Below, piece after piece: positions 1-8,300 of a DNA stretch of 50,033 nucleotides. The stretch covers positions 1-50,033 of the forward strand of contig PUNC01000175.1 of NCBI GenBank assembly GCA_003551625.1, written 5' to 3'. Made by a program: the position numbers and the translations under genes. A model generated the notes under the pieces. It saw nothing but the letters and a program-made list of their open reading frames with translations. It had not been told where the DNA came from and did not search any database. Source of the DNA: PVC group bacterium. Lineage in GTDB: Bacteria > Auribacterota > Erginobacteria > Erginobacterales > PUNC01. Each line of letters begins with the position of its first letter. Position 1 is the first letter of the stretch.

Positions 1-414
1 GGCGGGAGGAGGTGTTTTCAAACTCTCGGACCGGTCGGACGGGTCGGAAGGTTTTATGGGAAGGGTTTGCCGGCAGTCCGGGAAAACCGAACAACCCCAG
101 AACTCCCTGCCCTCTCCCGGGCCGCTCCGCGACGAGCGCCGCTTCATCGGCTTTCCGCACGACGGGCAGTCCGGCGCTTCCGGCAATGGGGGTTTCGATG
201 GAAGCGCGGCGGGAGGAGGTGTTTTAAAACTCTCGGACCGGTCGGACGGGTCGGAAGGTTTTATGGGAAGGGTTTGCCGGCAGTCCGGGAAGGCCGAACA
301 GCCCCAGAACTCCCTGCCCTCTCCCGGGCCGCTCCGCGACAAGCGCCGCTTCATCGGCTTGCCGCACGACGGACAGTCCGGCGCGGCGGCGTCAGCCCCA
401 GCTCCGGCAGAGGC
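1..414. repeat. Tandem direct repeat, period ~207 bp, two copies (homology 1-177 versus 208-384)
   Basis: ggcgggaggaggtgtttt(c/a)aaactctcggaccggtcggacgggtcggaaggttttatggg... at 1 recurs at 208; about 7 mismatches over ~177 nt by eye. Copy 1 starts at the window edge, so the array may extend left. Confidence 0.9.
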
Positions 415-540
415 TGGCCTGCTACGGCTTCTCCGGCGGTAGAGGTTTTCACTGAAACCGCCGTGCGGCAGAAGGGGGCCGTTGTCTTCGTTCATAGCAA
501 CTCCTTCGGAAAACCGGTTTTCCGATTGATCGGGTTTTCA

Positions 541-578
541 AACTCTCGGACCGGTCGGACGGGTCGGACCGGTCAGAG
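541..578. repeat. Partial third copy of the repeat core, expanded 9-mer array (TCGGACCGG/TCGGACGGG)
   Basis: aactctcggaccggtcggacgggtcggaccggtcaga matches the start of the 207-bp unit (21 and 228) with one extra 9-mer. Confidence 0.8.
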
Positions 579-770
579 GGTTTTATCTTTCAATCCCGAA
601 ACAGCTTTTCACAAATTTTCAGGTTTGATATTTTACCAGCCCCCCCATTTTCTGGTAAAGGTTTTTCCCCGACCATCGTCCGCCAATTTTCTAAAGCTAT
701 TCGCAACGGTCTCTGTTATCTTTGTTGCCTTGAGAACGAAATCACCGGAAAAGTCGCGGCTATTTTACTA

Positions 771-1316
771 ATGAAAACCTTCAAACCGGTCATACTCGCG
801 GCCCTGACCGCCCTGGCGGCGGGCTTCTTTCCGGCCGCGGCTGAAGCCGTCGAGCACGACCTGATCTTCGGCGGATACGTCCTGACCATAAAAAACCATT
901 CCACCCGGGGCGCCCTGCTAACCTATCGCCTCTGGCTCACTCCGCCGGCCGGCGGCCCGGACCGGTTCACCCCGCTCTACCCCCGGCCTTTCACCTGGGG
1001 ATTTGAGGTCAAGGGGGGTAAACTCAACCATCCCGAGGAAGCCTGGGAGGCCGTGCTGGCGCTGAAATTGAAATACGAACTGGAGTTCCTGCCGGGAACC
1101 GGGTTCTTCGCCACGCTGGGGGGCGGCGGCTCCTACTCCGAGGCCGACTATCACGCCGTCCCCACCAACTACAGTTTCGTCGGGCGGGTGGGCCTGGGCT
1201 GGCGGCTGGACCATTTCCTGGTCCAGACCGTCTTCGAGCACCGGAGCAACGGCGGCATCCGCAAACCCAACCGGGGCGTGGACCTGCTCGAAGTCGGCGC
1301 GGGATTCCGGTTTTAG
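771..1316 (+). CDS. PagL-like lipid A 3-O-deacylase / acyloxyacyl hydrolase family outer-membrane protein
   Basis: N-terminal signal peptide; C-terminal EHRSNGGIRKPNRGVDLLEVGAGFRF resembles the PagL His-x-Ser-Asn active-site segment followed by a Glu; ends in an aromatic residue as for a beta-barrel. Confidence 0.65.
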   Translation: MKTFKPVILAALTALAAGFFPAAAEAVEHDLIFGGYVLTIKNHSTRGALLTYRLWLTPPAGGPDRFTPLYPRPFTWGFEVKGGKLNHPEEAWEAVLALKLKYELEFLPGTGFFATLGGGGSYSEADYHAVPTNYSFVGRVGLGWRLDHFLVQTVFEHRSNGGIRKPNRGVDLLEVGAGFRF

Positions 1317-1353
1317 GCCGGATTATTCAAAAGAAACCAAATTCTAATCCGCG

Positions 1354-1896
1354 ATGAAAGAGAAGAAACGGCAATCGCCGGCCAAGGGGCGGATCGTCTA
1401 CCGGGGACCGTTTTTTGTCCTCCGGGAACTCCCCGGAACCGTCAGCGGCGAAAAGACGAAAAAGTGGATCGTCCTGGAGCATCCCGGCGCGGCGGCGGCG
1501 GTGCCCGTCCTTCCCGGAGGGAAAATCGTCCTGGTCCGGCAGTATCGCCCGGCGATCGGGAAGCGGACCCTGGAGATCCCGGCCGGCAAGCTCGAACCCG
1601 GCGAGTCGGCCGAAAGCTGTCTGCAACGGGAACTGGCCGAGGAGATCGGCCGCCGGGCCGGCCGGCTTGAACACCTGGCAAGTTTTCATCCCTCTTTCGG
1701 AATCAGCGACGAGATCATTCATGTCTTCCTGGCCTCGGGACTGACCGAAGCCAAAGCGGAGACCGGTGACGAAAGCCGGATCGAGACCGTGATCCTGCCG
1801 CTTCCCAAAATCGAACGACTGATCGCCGCGGGCGAGATCACCGACGCCAAGACCATCATCGGCGTCGCCGCCGCCCGAGCCCGTTTGAAAGACTGA
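1354..1896 (+). CDS. Nudix hydrolase, ADP-ribose pyrophosphatase-like
   Basis: Nudix box GKLEPGESAESCLQRELAEEIG; VLVRQYRPAIGKRTLEIPAGKLEPGE typical of the NudF group. Confidence 0.88.
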   Translation: MKEKKRQSPAKGRIVYRGPFFVLRELPGTVSGEKTKKWIVLEHPGAAAAVPVLPGGKIVLVRQYRPAIGKRTLEIPAGKLEPGESAESCLQRELAEEIGRRAGRLEHLASFHPSFGISDEIIHVFLASGLTEAKAETGDESRIETVILPLPKIERLIAAGEITDAKTIIGVAAARARLKD

Positions 1897-1908
1897 ACCG
1901 CCGCGGAA

Positions 1909-1937
1909 TTGACAAGCGCGAAAAAAGCTGAGATAAT
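1909..1937 (+). promoter_or_regulatory. Sigma-70-type promoter: TTGACA-N17-GATAAT
   Basis: ttgaca 1909-1914, 17-bp spacer, gataat 1932-1937; ~45 bp upstream of the ATG at 1982. Confidence 0.7.
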
Positions 1938-1981
1938 AAGAAGGATTCCGAATATCTATTCCGCCTCGAAAAGAAACGCGT

Positions 1982-3442
1982 ATGATAAAAATCCTGACAA
2001 TAACGTTGATCGCGACTTTGATCCTGCCGGCCCTGTTCGCGCCGGGGGCCGAAGAGACGTCCGAACCCTATCTCAAGTTCTCCGGCGCCACCGGCACCAT
2101 CTTCGGATCGACCACGCTGCTCAACACCGGAACCGCCAAGTATTTATTGGATTGCGGGATTTTCCAGGATGAGGGGTTGATGGACGAAGACGAGATCAGG
2201 AAACACAACGAGTTCTTCCCCTTCGATCCCCGCGAACTCGACGCGGTCCTGATCACCCACGCCCACGCCGATCACATCGGCCGCGTTCCCTATCTCTACA
2301 AGCTCGGTTACAGCGGCAAGGTTTACCTCACCAGAGCTTCCGCCGAGCTGGCCCGCGAGATGCTCAACCTTTACCTACGGATAGCGGAGTGGAGCGGCGA
2401 GACCCCGCTCTACCGGCAGGCCGACATCGACAACGCCCTGCGGAATATGGTCCCCTGCGACTACCACCGGCCCTACTCGCTTCCCGGCGGGGCGGAGGTG
2501 ACTTTCCTGGAAGCCAGCCATATTCTCGGCTCGGCCATGATTAAGGTTCAATTCCCGGTCGAAGACGATACCTACAGCGTGGTCTGGACGGGCGACTTCG
2601 GACCGCCCCACTCCCCCTATCTTCGTCCCCACGACATCATCGCGGAGGCGGACTTCGTGATTATGGAGTCGACTTACGGAGATCGCGTCCATTCCGACCA
2701 GGCCGAAGACCTGCAGGACTTCCGCGACATCGTCAACTCCACGATCAACCGGGGCGGAGTGGTTATGATCCCGGCCTACGTCCTGGACCGGACGCAGAAG
2801 ATCCTTTACTACCTGGGACAGTTTACCCGCCAGGGCCTCTTCGACCGGCCTTTCCGGGTATACGTGGACAGCAGAATAGCGAACGATCTGACCGCGATCT
2901 ACCGCCGCCATCTTCACCTCTATAACGACGAAACGCAGGAAGCGGCCCGCCTGGGCGAGCCGCCTTTTTCATTTCCCGCCCTCTGGATGGGCCGACCGCC
3001 GGACGAGATCGATGGGCCGGCGGTTATCATCGCCCCCGGCGGGATGGCCGACGTGGGCTCGATTCAGAAGCATCTCGCCCGTCATCTCTCCAATCCCAAC
3101 AACACCGTCCTCTTCGTGGGCTTTCAGGCCGAAAACACGGTCGGCCGGAAGATCCTGGACGGGGAGCCCATAATTCAACTGGAGGATTCGACGGCCACTG
3201 TGCGGGCAAGGAGCCGCTACCTGAGCAGTTTCTCCGGCCACGCCGACTACAAGCAGATGACCGCCTGGCTGAAAAACTTCAAGAGGATCGGCCGGATTTT
3301 CCTGATTCACGGCCAGCCGGAATCAACGGCGCATTTCGCCGCCCATATCGAAGAGAATACCCCTTTCACCACCCACGTTCCCGAATACCTGGAGAAGGTT
3401 ACGCTGACCCCGACCCTGGCGGGCCGGGCATCCGTCGAGTGA
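1982..3442 (+). CDS. Metallo-beta-lactamase-fold beta-CASP (CPSF/RNase-like) protein with N-terminal signal peptide
   Basis: THAHADHIGRVPYLYKLGY (HxHxDH), EASHILGSAM, WTGDFG, FSGHADYKQM, FLIHGQPE; N-terminus MIKILTITLIATLILPALFAPGAEE looks like a signal peptide. Confidence 0.88.
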   Translation: MIKILTITLIATLILPALFAPGAEETSEPYLKFSGATGTIFGSTTLLNTGTAKYLLDCGIFQDEGLMDEDEIRKHNEFFPFDPRELDAVLITHAHADHIGRVPYLYKLGYSGKVYLTRASAELAREMLNLYLRIAEWSGETPLYRQADIDNALRNMVPCDYHRPYSLPGGAEVTFLEASHILGSAMIKVQFPVEDDTYSVVWTGDFGPPHSPYLRPHDIIAEADFVIMESTYGDRVHSDQAEDLQDFRDIVNSTINRGGVVMIPAYVLDRTQKILYYLGQFTRQGLFDRPFRVYVDSRIANDLTAIYRRHLHLYNDETQEAARLGEPPFSFPALWMGRPPDEIDGPAVIIAPGGMADVGSIQKHLARHLSNPNNTVLFVGFQAENTVGRKILDGEPIIQLEDSTATVRARSRYLSSFSGHADYKQMTAWLKNFKRIGRIFLIHGQPESTAHFAAHIEENTPFTTHVPEYLEKVTLTPTLAGRASVE

Positions 3443-3474
3443 TCCTTTCTTCACATCGGAAGCCAACTGCTCCG

Positions 3475-3502
3475 AACCCGCCCGGCGAGGGCGGGTTTTT
3501 TT
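3475..3502 (+). terminator. Intrinsic terminator
   Basis: acccgccc-ggcga-gggcgggt stem-loop followed by ttttttt. Confidence 0.8.
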
Positions 3503-3576
3503 AATTGAAAAACCTCCGGGCGGGCGGCTAAAATAAGTTTTCAGCGTGTCAACAGCCGAAACCTCCGGCGGCGGCC

Positions 3577-3966
3577 TTGAATTACTTTTCAATCTTAAGC
3601 ATTGTTTTGGGGGTGGCCCTGCTGGCGCAGTGGCCGCTCTTTCGTTTCGGCTTCAAGCCGGGCGCCGGCGGGAAGATCGGGTCAAGGACCGGCCGGGCCG
3701 GATACTGTCTGCTGGGGCCGGCGTTCACGCTGCTGGTGGGGATAACCTGGCACCGGCATTTCACGCTCGGCGTGGAGCATTCCCTCCTGGCCACGGTCCT
3801 GTTGACCCTGCTTTATTTCAAGAGCGTCTGGACGCTCTTCAGTTACGATAAATTCCGGCAATGGCTTCAATACCGGGCGGCGCGGCGGTGGTTCTTTCGC
3901 GCCGGGGACTTGAACGCGGTTCTGATCGGACTCCTGTTCCTTTTTCTGGGACTGGCGATCTACTGA
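3577..3966 (+). CDS. Small multi-pass membrane protein, unknown function
   Basis: 129-aa ORF with about four hydrophobic segments; fits between flanking + strand genes; TTG start inferred. Confidence 0.6.
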   Translation: MNYFSILSIVLGVALLAQWPLFRFGFKPGAGGKIGSRTGRAGYCLLGPAFTLLVGITWHRHFTLGVEHSLLATVLLTLLYFKSVWTLFSYDKFRQWLQYRAARRWFFRAGDLNAVLIGLLFLFLGLAIY

Positions 3967-3988
3967 ATCTTAAGCAAGGGAGAGAATA

Positions 3989-5038
3989 ATGGATTTAAAG
4001 AAGGTTAAAGCCCTGTCGATATCCAAACCCAAAACCGTCTCGGAACTGGTCAGCGAAATGGCCGCCACCGGTTACCAGGGGAGAAGGCTGGCGGAGGCGG
4101 TTGAGGTCTGGAAGAGAATGATCGAAGACCCCGAGACCACCATTCTTTTGGGCTACGCCGGATCCCTCTCCACCGCCGGCCAGTGGAAACTGATATCGTG
4201 GCTGATCGAAAACCGCTTCATCGACGTCCTGGTCGCCACCGGAGCGAACCTTTCCGAGGACCTGGTGGAGGCGATGGGGCGAAGTTACTATCAGGGTTCT
4301 CACCTGGCGGACAACGCCCGGCTCTTCAAAGACGGTCTCAACCGCTATTACGACATCTACGGCCGGGAGGACGACTACCTGGAGATGACCGAACTGATCG
4401 CCGATTTTTACCTCACGCTGGACAAAGACGGGATCTACTCGTCCCGGGAGATCTTCTACCGTTTCGGCCGGTGGCTGGAGGAGAAAAAAGTCGACGGCAT
4501 CGTCACCGCCGCCGCCCGCAACCGCGTTCCCATCTACTGCCCGGCCATCGCCGACAGCCCCTACGGCGACGCCGCCCTGATCTCCCACCGCAAGGGCGTG
4601 TTGCCGAAAATCGACGGAATCAAAGACTACGTGGAGTTTATGCGGCTGGGGGAAAAGGTGAAAACCACCGGGGTGATCTACATCGGCGGGGGGGTTCCCA
4701 AAGATTTCATCCAACTGCTCGCCGCCACCTCCGATCTCCTCTATGACGACCTGCGCGTCCCCAACCGGGAGGGGCGACAGCAGCGTTCCGGGACCGACGA
4801 ATCGTACTACCCCCACCGCTACGCGATTCAGGTGACGACGGACTCCCCCCAGTGGGGGGGGTTGTCCGGCTGCACTTTCGAGGAGGCCGTCTCCTGGGGG
4901 AAGGAGGATCCCGCCGGAGATCTGGTGCAGTGCTACTGCGACGCCACCATCGCGCTGCCCCTGATCGTCCACGCGCTGGCCGAGCGGGTCTCGTCTCCCC
5001 GGCGAGGAACCGACTTCTCCGAGATCTTCTCCGGCTGA
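3989..5038 (+). CDS. Deoxyhypusine synthase family protein (bacterial DHS-like)
   Basis: LGYAGSLSTAG, LVATGANLSEDLVEAMG, and C-terminal EEAVSWGKEDP, which matches the DHS active-site EAVSWGK segment including the catalytic Lys. Confidence 0.85.
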   Translation: MDLKKVKALSISKPKTVSELVSEMAATGYQGRRLAEAVEVWKRMIEDPETTILLGYAGSLSTAGQWKLISWLIENRFIDVLVATGANLSEDLVEAMGRSYYQGSHLADNARLFKDGLNRYYDIYGREDDYLEMTELIADFYLTLDKDGIYSSREIFYRFGRWLEEKKVDGIVTAAARNRVPIYCPAIADSPYGDAALISHRKGVLPKIDGIKDYVEFMRLGEKVKTTGVIYIGGGVPKDFIQLLAATSDLLYDDLRVPNREGRQQRSGTDESYYPHRYAIQVTTDSPQWGGLSGCTFEEAVSWGKEDPAGDLVQCYCDATIALPLIVHALAERVSSPRRGTDFSEIFSG

Positions 5039-6150
5039 TGACCAAAAAGACCGGGATCGATTCCGCCGGCGGCTCCGAACCCATAACCCTCCGGGGAACG
5101 CTCTCCCTTTCCGAAGGGCGCGAACTGCTCGAGACTGTAAAGGAAAGGATCCGGGCGGGGGCCAAAGAGATCCAAATCGATCTCGCCGGACTGGACGGAA
5201 TCGACAGCCCGGGCGCGGCAACGCTTATCCAGGCCTGGCGGCTGGCGCGGCAGAAAGGCGGCCGATTGAGATTGAGCGGGGCCCGGGGGAAAACGGCCGC
5301 CTTCCTGGAACTGATCCGGGAAAGCTTCCCGCCCCCCGCTCCGCCCCTCCGGCCTTCGAGAAACCCGCTGGCCGGACTGGGTGAAAAAGGACTCGTCGCG
5401 CTGGCGGAGATCCGGGCGGCGGGACGATTGGTGGTGGAAGCGGTTTACTGGTCCTTCATCGCCCCGCTGGAAGGGAGAGGCCTGCGCTGGAAAAGCCTGA
5501 TCGGCGAAATCGACGAGATGGGATTCAAGGCCATCGGGATCGTCGCCCTGATCAACTTTCTGCTGGGGGTGGTGGTGGCGATGCTTTCGGCCGCTCAGCT
5601 GCGGCTGTTCGGGGTCCAGATCCTGGTCGCCAGCCTGGTGGTAATCGGTTTCGCCCGGGAGCTGGCCGCCCTGATGACCGGAATCGTGGTCTCGGCCCGT
5701 TCCGGCGCGGCGATCACCGCGGAACTGGCCGCGATGACCGTATTCGAAGAGGTGGACGCCCTCAAGTCGATGGGTCAGAACGTCTCCCGGTTTTTGATCG
5801 CGCCCAAGTTCCTGGCCATCATCGTCTGCCTGCCGCTGCTGACCGCGATCGGTTTCGTCACCGGAGTGGCCGGGGGTTTCGCCCTGGGGATCTTCTCGCT
5901 GGGATTTACTTTCAACAGATGGTGGGAGCAGACCCTGGAGGCGGTCACCACCGGGGATCTCCTCCAGGGATTTATCAAGTCGCTGGTATTCGCGGTCATC
6001 ATCGTGGTCGTCGGCTGCCACCACGGCCTGCGGGTGAAAGGCGGGCCGCGGGCCATCGGACAGGCCACCACCCGCGCGGTGGTGCAGGACATCTTCCTGA
6101 TCATCGTGGCCGATCTGGTCTTCGCCAGTCTCTTTTATTTTCTCGCTTGA
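5038..6150 (+). CDS. MlaE-family ABC transporter permease with N-terminal STAS (MlaB-like) domain
   Basis: STAS-like IQIDLAGLDGIDSPGAATLIQAWRLA, then MlaE permease (FARELAALMTGIVVSARSGAAITAELAAM). Start at 5038 inferred from TGATG overlap with the upstream stop. Confidence 0.88.
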   Translation: MTKKTGIDSAGGSEPITLRGTLSLSEGRELLETVKERIRAGAKEIQIDLAGLDGIDSPGAATLIQAWRLARQKGGRLRLSGARGKTAAFLELIRESFPPPAPPLRPSRNPLAGLGEKGLVALAEIRAAGRLVVEAVYWSFIAPLEGRGLRWKSLIGEIDEMGFKAIGIVALINFLLGVVVAMLSAAQLRLFGVQILVASLVVIGFARELAALMTGIVVSARSGAAITAELAAMTVFEEVDALKSMGQNVSRFLIAPKFLAIIVCLPLLTAIGFVTGVAGGFALGIFSLGFTFNRWWEQTLEAVTTGDLLQGFIKSLVFAVIIVVVGCHHGLRVKGGPRAIGQATTRAVVQDIFLIIVADLVFASLFYFLA

Positions 6151-6163
6151 AAAGATTTGGCCG

Positions 6164-6937
6164 GTGAATCTAAAATCAACAGCGGCCGTAAATACCGAAC
6201 CGGTGATCCGGGTAGCGGGTTTAAGCGCGGGTTACGGCGACCGGCAGGTCCTGGAGAACATCGGATTCGATATCTTCCCCGGAGAGATTCTGACCATCGT
6301 GGGAACCTCGGGCTGCGGCAAGACCACGCTGCTCAAAAACCTGATCGGCCTGGCCGCGCCGGCCAGAGGCTCGATCCGTTACTGGGGGCGGGAAATCACC
6401 GGCCTGGACGACGAGGCCCTCAACCGGCTGAGAAGAAAGATCGGGGTCAGTTTTCAGTCCAACGCGCTCTTCAATTCGATCAGCGTGGCGGAGAACGTGG
6501 CCCTGCCCTTGCGGGAAAGCCGGGCCGTCGATCAGGAGATCATCCCGGTAATCAGCCGGATGAAGCTGAGCCTGGTGGGGCTGGGCGATACCGCACACCT
6601 GATGCCCGACTCGCTCTCCGGCGGGATGAAGAAAAGGGTGGCCTTCGCCCGGGCGGTGGCCCTCGATCCGGAGATCGTCTTTTTTGACGAACCGTCCTCG
6701 GGACTGGACCCGGTGACCGCCGCCGGCCTGGATCGCTTGATCCGGCGGCTGCGCGATCTGCTGGAGATCACGGCGGTGGTGGTGACCCACGACCTGGCCT
6801 CGATCCGGGCCATCGCCGACCGGGTGCTGATGCTGGCCGAGGGGAGGATCGTCTTCCTCGGCGGTCTGGAGGAAGCCGACCGCTCGGCCGACCCGGTCGT
6901 GCGCGCTTTCTTCGACCGGGGGCGGGAAAGGAAATAA
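6164..6937 (+). CDS. MlaF-like ABC transporter ATP-binding protein
   Basis: Walker A GTSGCGKTT, signature LSGGMKKRVAFARA, Walker B IVFFDEPSSGLDPV. Confidence 0.92.
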   Translation: MNLKSTAAVNTEPVIRVAGLSAGYGDRQVLENIGFDIFPGEILTIVGTSGCGKTTLLKNLIGLAAPARGSIRYWGREITGLDDEALNRLRRKIGVSFQSNALFNSISVAENVALPLRESRAVDQEIIPVISRMKLSLVGLGDTAHLMPDSLSGGMKKRVAFARAVALDPEIVFFDEPSSGLDPVTAAGLDRLIRRLRDLLEITAVVVTHDLASIRAIADRVLMLAEGRIVFLGGLEEADRSADPVVRAFFDRGRERK

Positions 6938-6951
6938 AGCGAAACCGGAGA

Positions 6952-7695
6952 ATGAGTACCAGAGCCCAGAATATAAAAGCCGGGGTTTTCATCGTCTGCG
7001 GATTGGCGGTGATCGCCGCCGTCTTCGCCGCGATGGCGCGCAAGCATCACCTTCCTCTCGATCCATACTATATTCTCTTCAAAGACAGCGTTCAGGGCCT
7101 GGAGAAGGAATCGGCCGTCCTCTACCAGGGGGTGGAGGTGGGGAAGGTTCTCGATATCAGCGTCACCGCCGAGAACCTGGTTCTGATTGAAGTGGGCATC
7201 GACCCCGACCGGCTGACCCCCCGCGAGGGAATCCACGCCACCTTAAGTTTTTCCAGCATCCTCCGCGGCCTCCAGATCAACCTGGGCGGCGGCGACCCCG
7301 CCTCCCCCCCCCTTCCCCGCCATTCCCATATCACCGCCCGGCCGTCGGTGATCCAGGACCTGGCCAAGGAACTGCCCGAGATATTGCTGGAGATCAGGAG
7401 CATTCTGGCTAAAATAGACGGTTCCCTGGAGGAGGTGGGGCGGACCCGGCTCAAAGAGATCGTCGAGGCCACCGATCGAGTGATGGAGACCACCCGCGAT
7501 TCCCTGGAAGAGCTTTCGATCTTCCTCCGCTCGGCCCGGGAATCGCTGGCCGTCACCGAACGCGAGATGGGCCGGACGATGGACGAAGTGGCCCAGACCC
7601 TGCGGCCCCTGCGCCGGACCCTGGAGACCGTCGCCGAGGACCCGTCGGTCCTCCTGCGGGGACCTTCCCGGCCGCGGGACGCCTACGTAAGATGA
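6952..7695 (+). CDS. MlaD / MCE-domain substrate-binding protein
   Basis: N-terminal TM; MCE motif KDSVQGLEKESAVLYQGVEVGKVLDISV; co-directional after MlaF. Confidence 0.88.
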   Translation: MSTRAQNIKAGVFIVCGLAVIAAVFAAMARKHHLPLDPYYILFKDSVQGLEKESAVLYQGVEVGKVLDISVTAENLVLIEVGIDPDRLTPREGIHATLSFSSILRGLQINLGGGDPASPPLPRHSHITARPSVIQDLAKELPEILLEIRSILAKIDGSLEEVGRTRLKEIVEATDRVMETTRDSLEELSIFLRSARESLAVTEREMGRTMDEVAQTLRPLRRTLETVAEDPSVLLRGPSRPRDAYVR

Positions 7696-8300
7696 AAAAC
7701 AATTCCAAGATATTTTTGACCCTGATCGCGGCGGGGCTGGCGGCGGCGGGCTGCCGCTCCGCGCCTACCCGTCACGAATACTTCCTGATCCGGCCGGCCG
7801 ACGACGTCCTGCCCGCCGTCGCGACCTCTCCTCTCTCGCTCCGCCTGCGACCGGTCCGGGCGCCGGGCCGCTACCGGGAACGAATCGTCTACCGGCGCGA
7901 CGACCAGCGAATGGGTTTTTACGAATACAGTCTCTGGATGGAACCCCCCGCCGAGATGATCGCCGGAATCCTGGAGGACGCTCTGCGCCGGAGGGCTTTC
8001 TTTGCCCGGGTGGCCGCGGACGTTCTGCCGCCGGCGACCGATTATCTGCTCGAAACATCGATAATCAGTTTCGACCAGATCGTCGAAGACGAACGCCTCC
8101 TGGCGGAATGTCGGCTGGCCTTCGAACTGATCCGGAAAAGCGACCGGCTGGCCGTCTGGAGCGGGCGAACCGAGGCCCGGGTCGCCCACCGGGAAGGCCG
8201 CTTCGCCGAGGCGATGAACGAGGCGGCGAACCGGGCGGTGGCGGAAGCGATCCGCGAAATGGAGGAGGCGCTGGCGGCGGAAGCGGACTCAGCCGGATAG
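7692..8300 (+). CDS. ABC-transport auxiliary lipoprotein, PqiC/YmbA-like
   Basis: Lipobox LAAAGC; HEYFLIRPAD and PVRAPGRYRERIVYRRDDQRMGFYEYSLWMEPP; 4-nt overlap with MCE gene. Confidence 0.8.
   Translation: MKNNSKIFLTLIAAGLAAAGCRSAPTRHEYFLIRPADDVLPAVATSPLSLRLRPVRAPGRYRERIVYRRDDQRMGFYEYSLWMEPPAEMIAGILEDALRRRAFFARVAADVLPPATDYLLETSIISFDQIVEDERLLAECRLAFELIRKSDRLAVWSGRTEARVAHREGRFAEAMNEAANRAVAEAIREMEEALAAEADSAG

Noticed and set aside
67-771. 234-aa ORF covering the left-edge repeats
   Set aside because: Arg/Pro/Ala-rich repeat translation; the frame carries non-conservative changes between copies and runs into AT-rich intergenic DNA.
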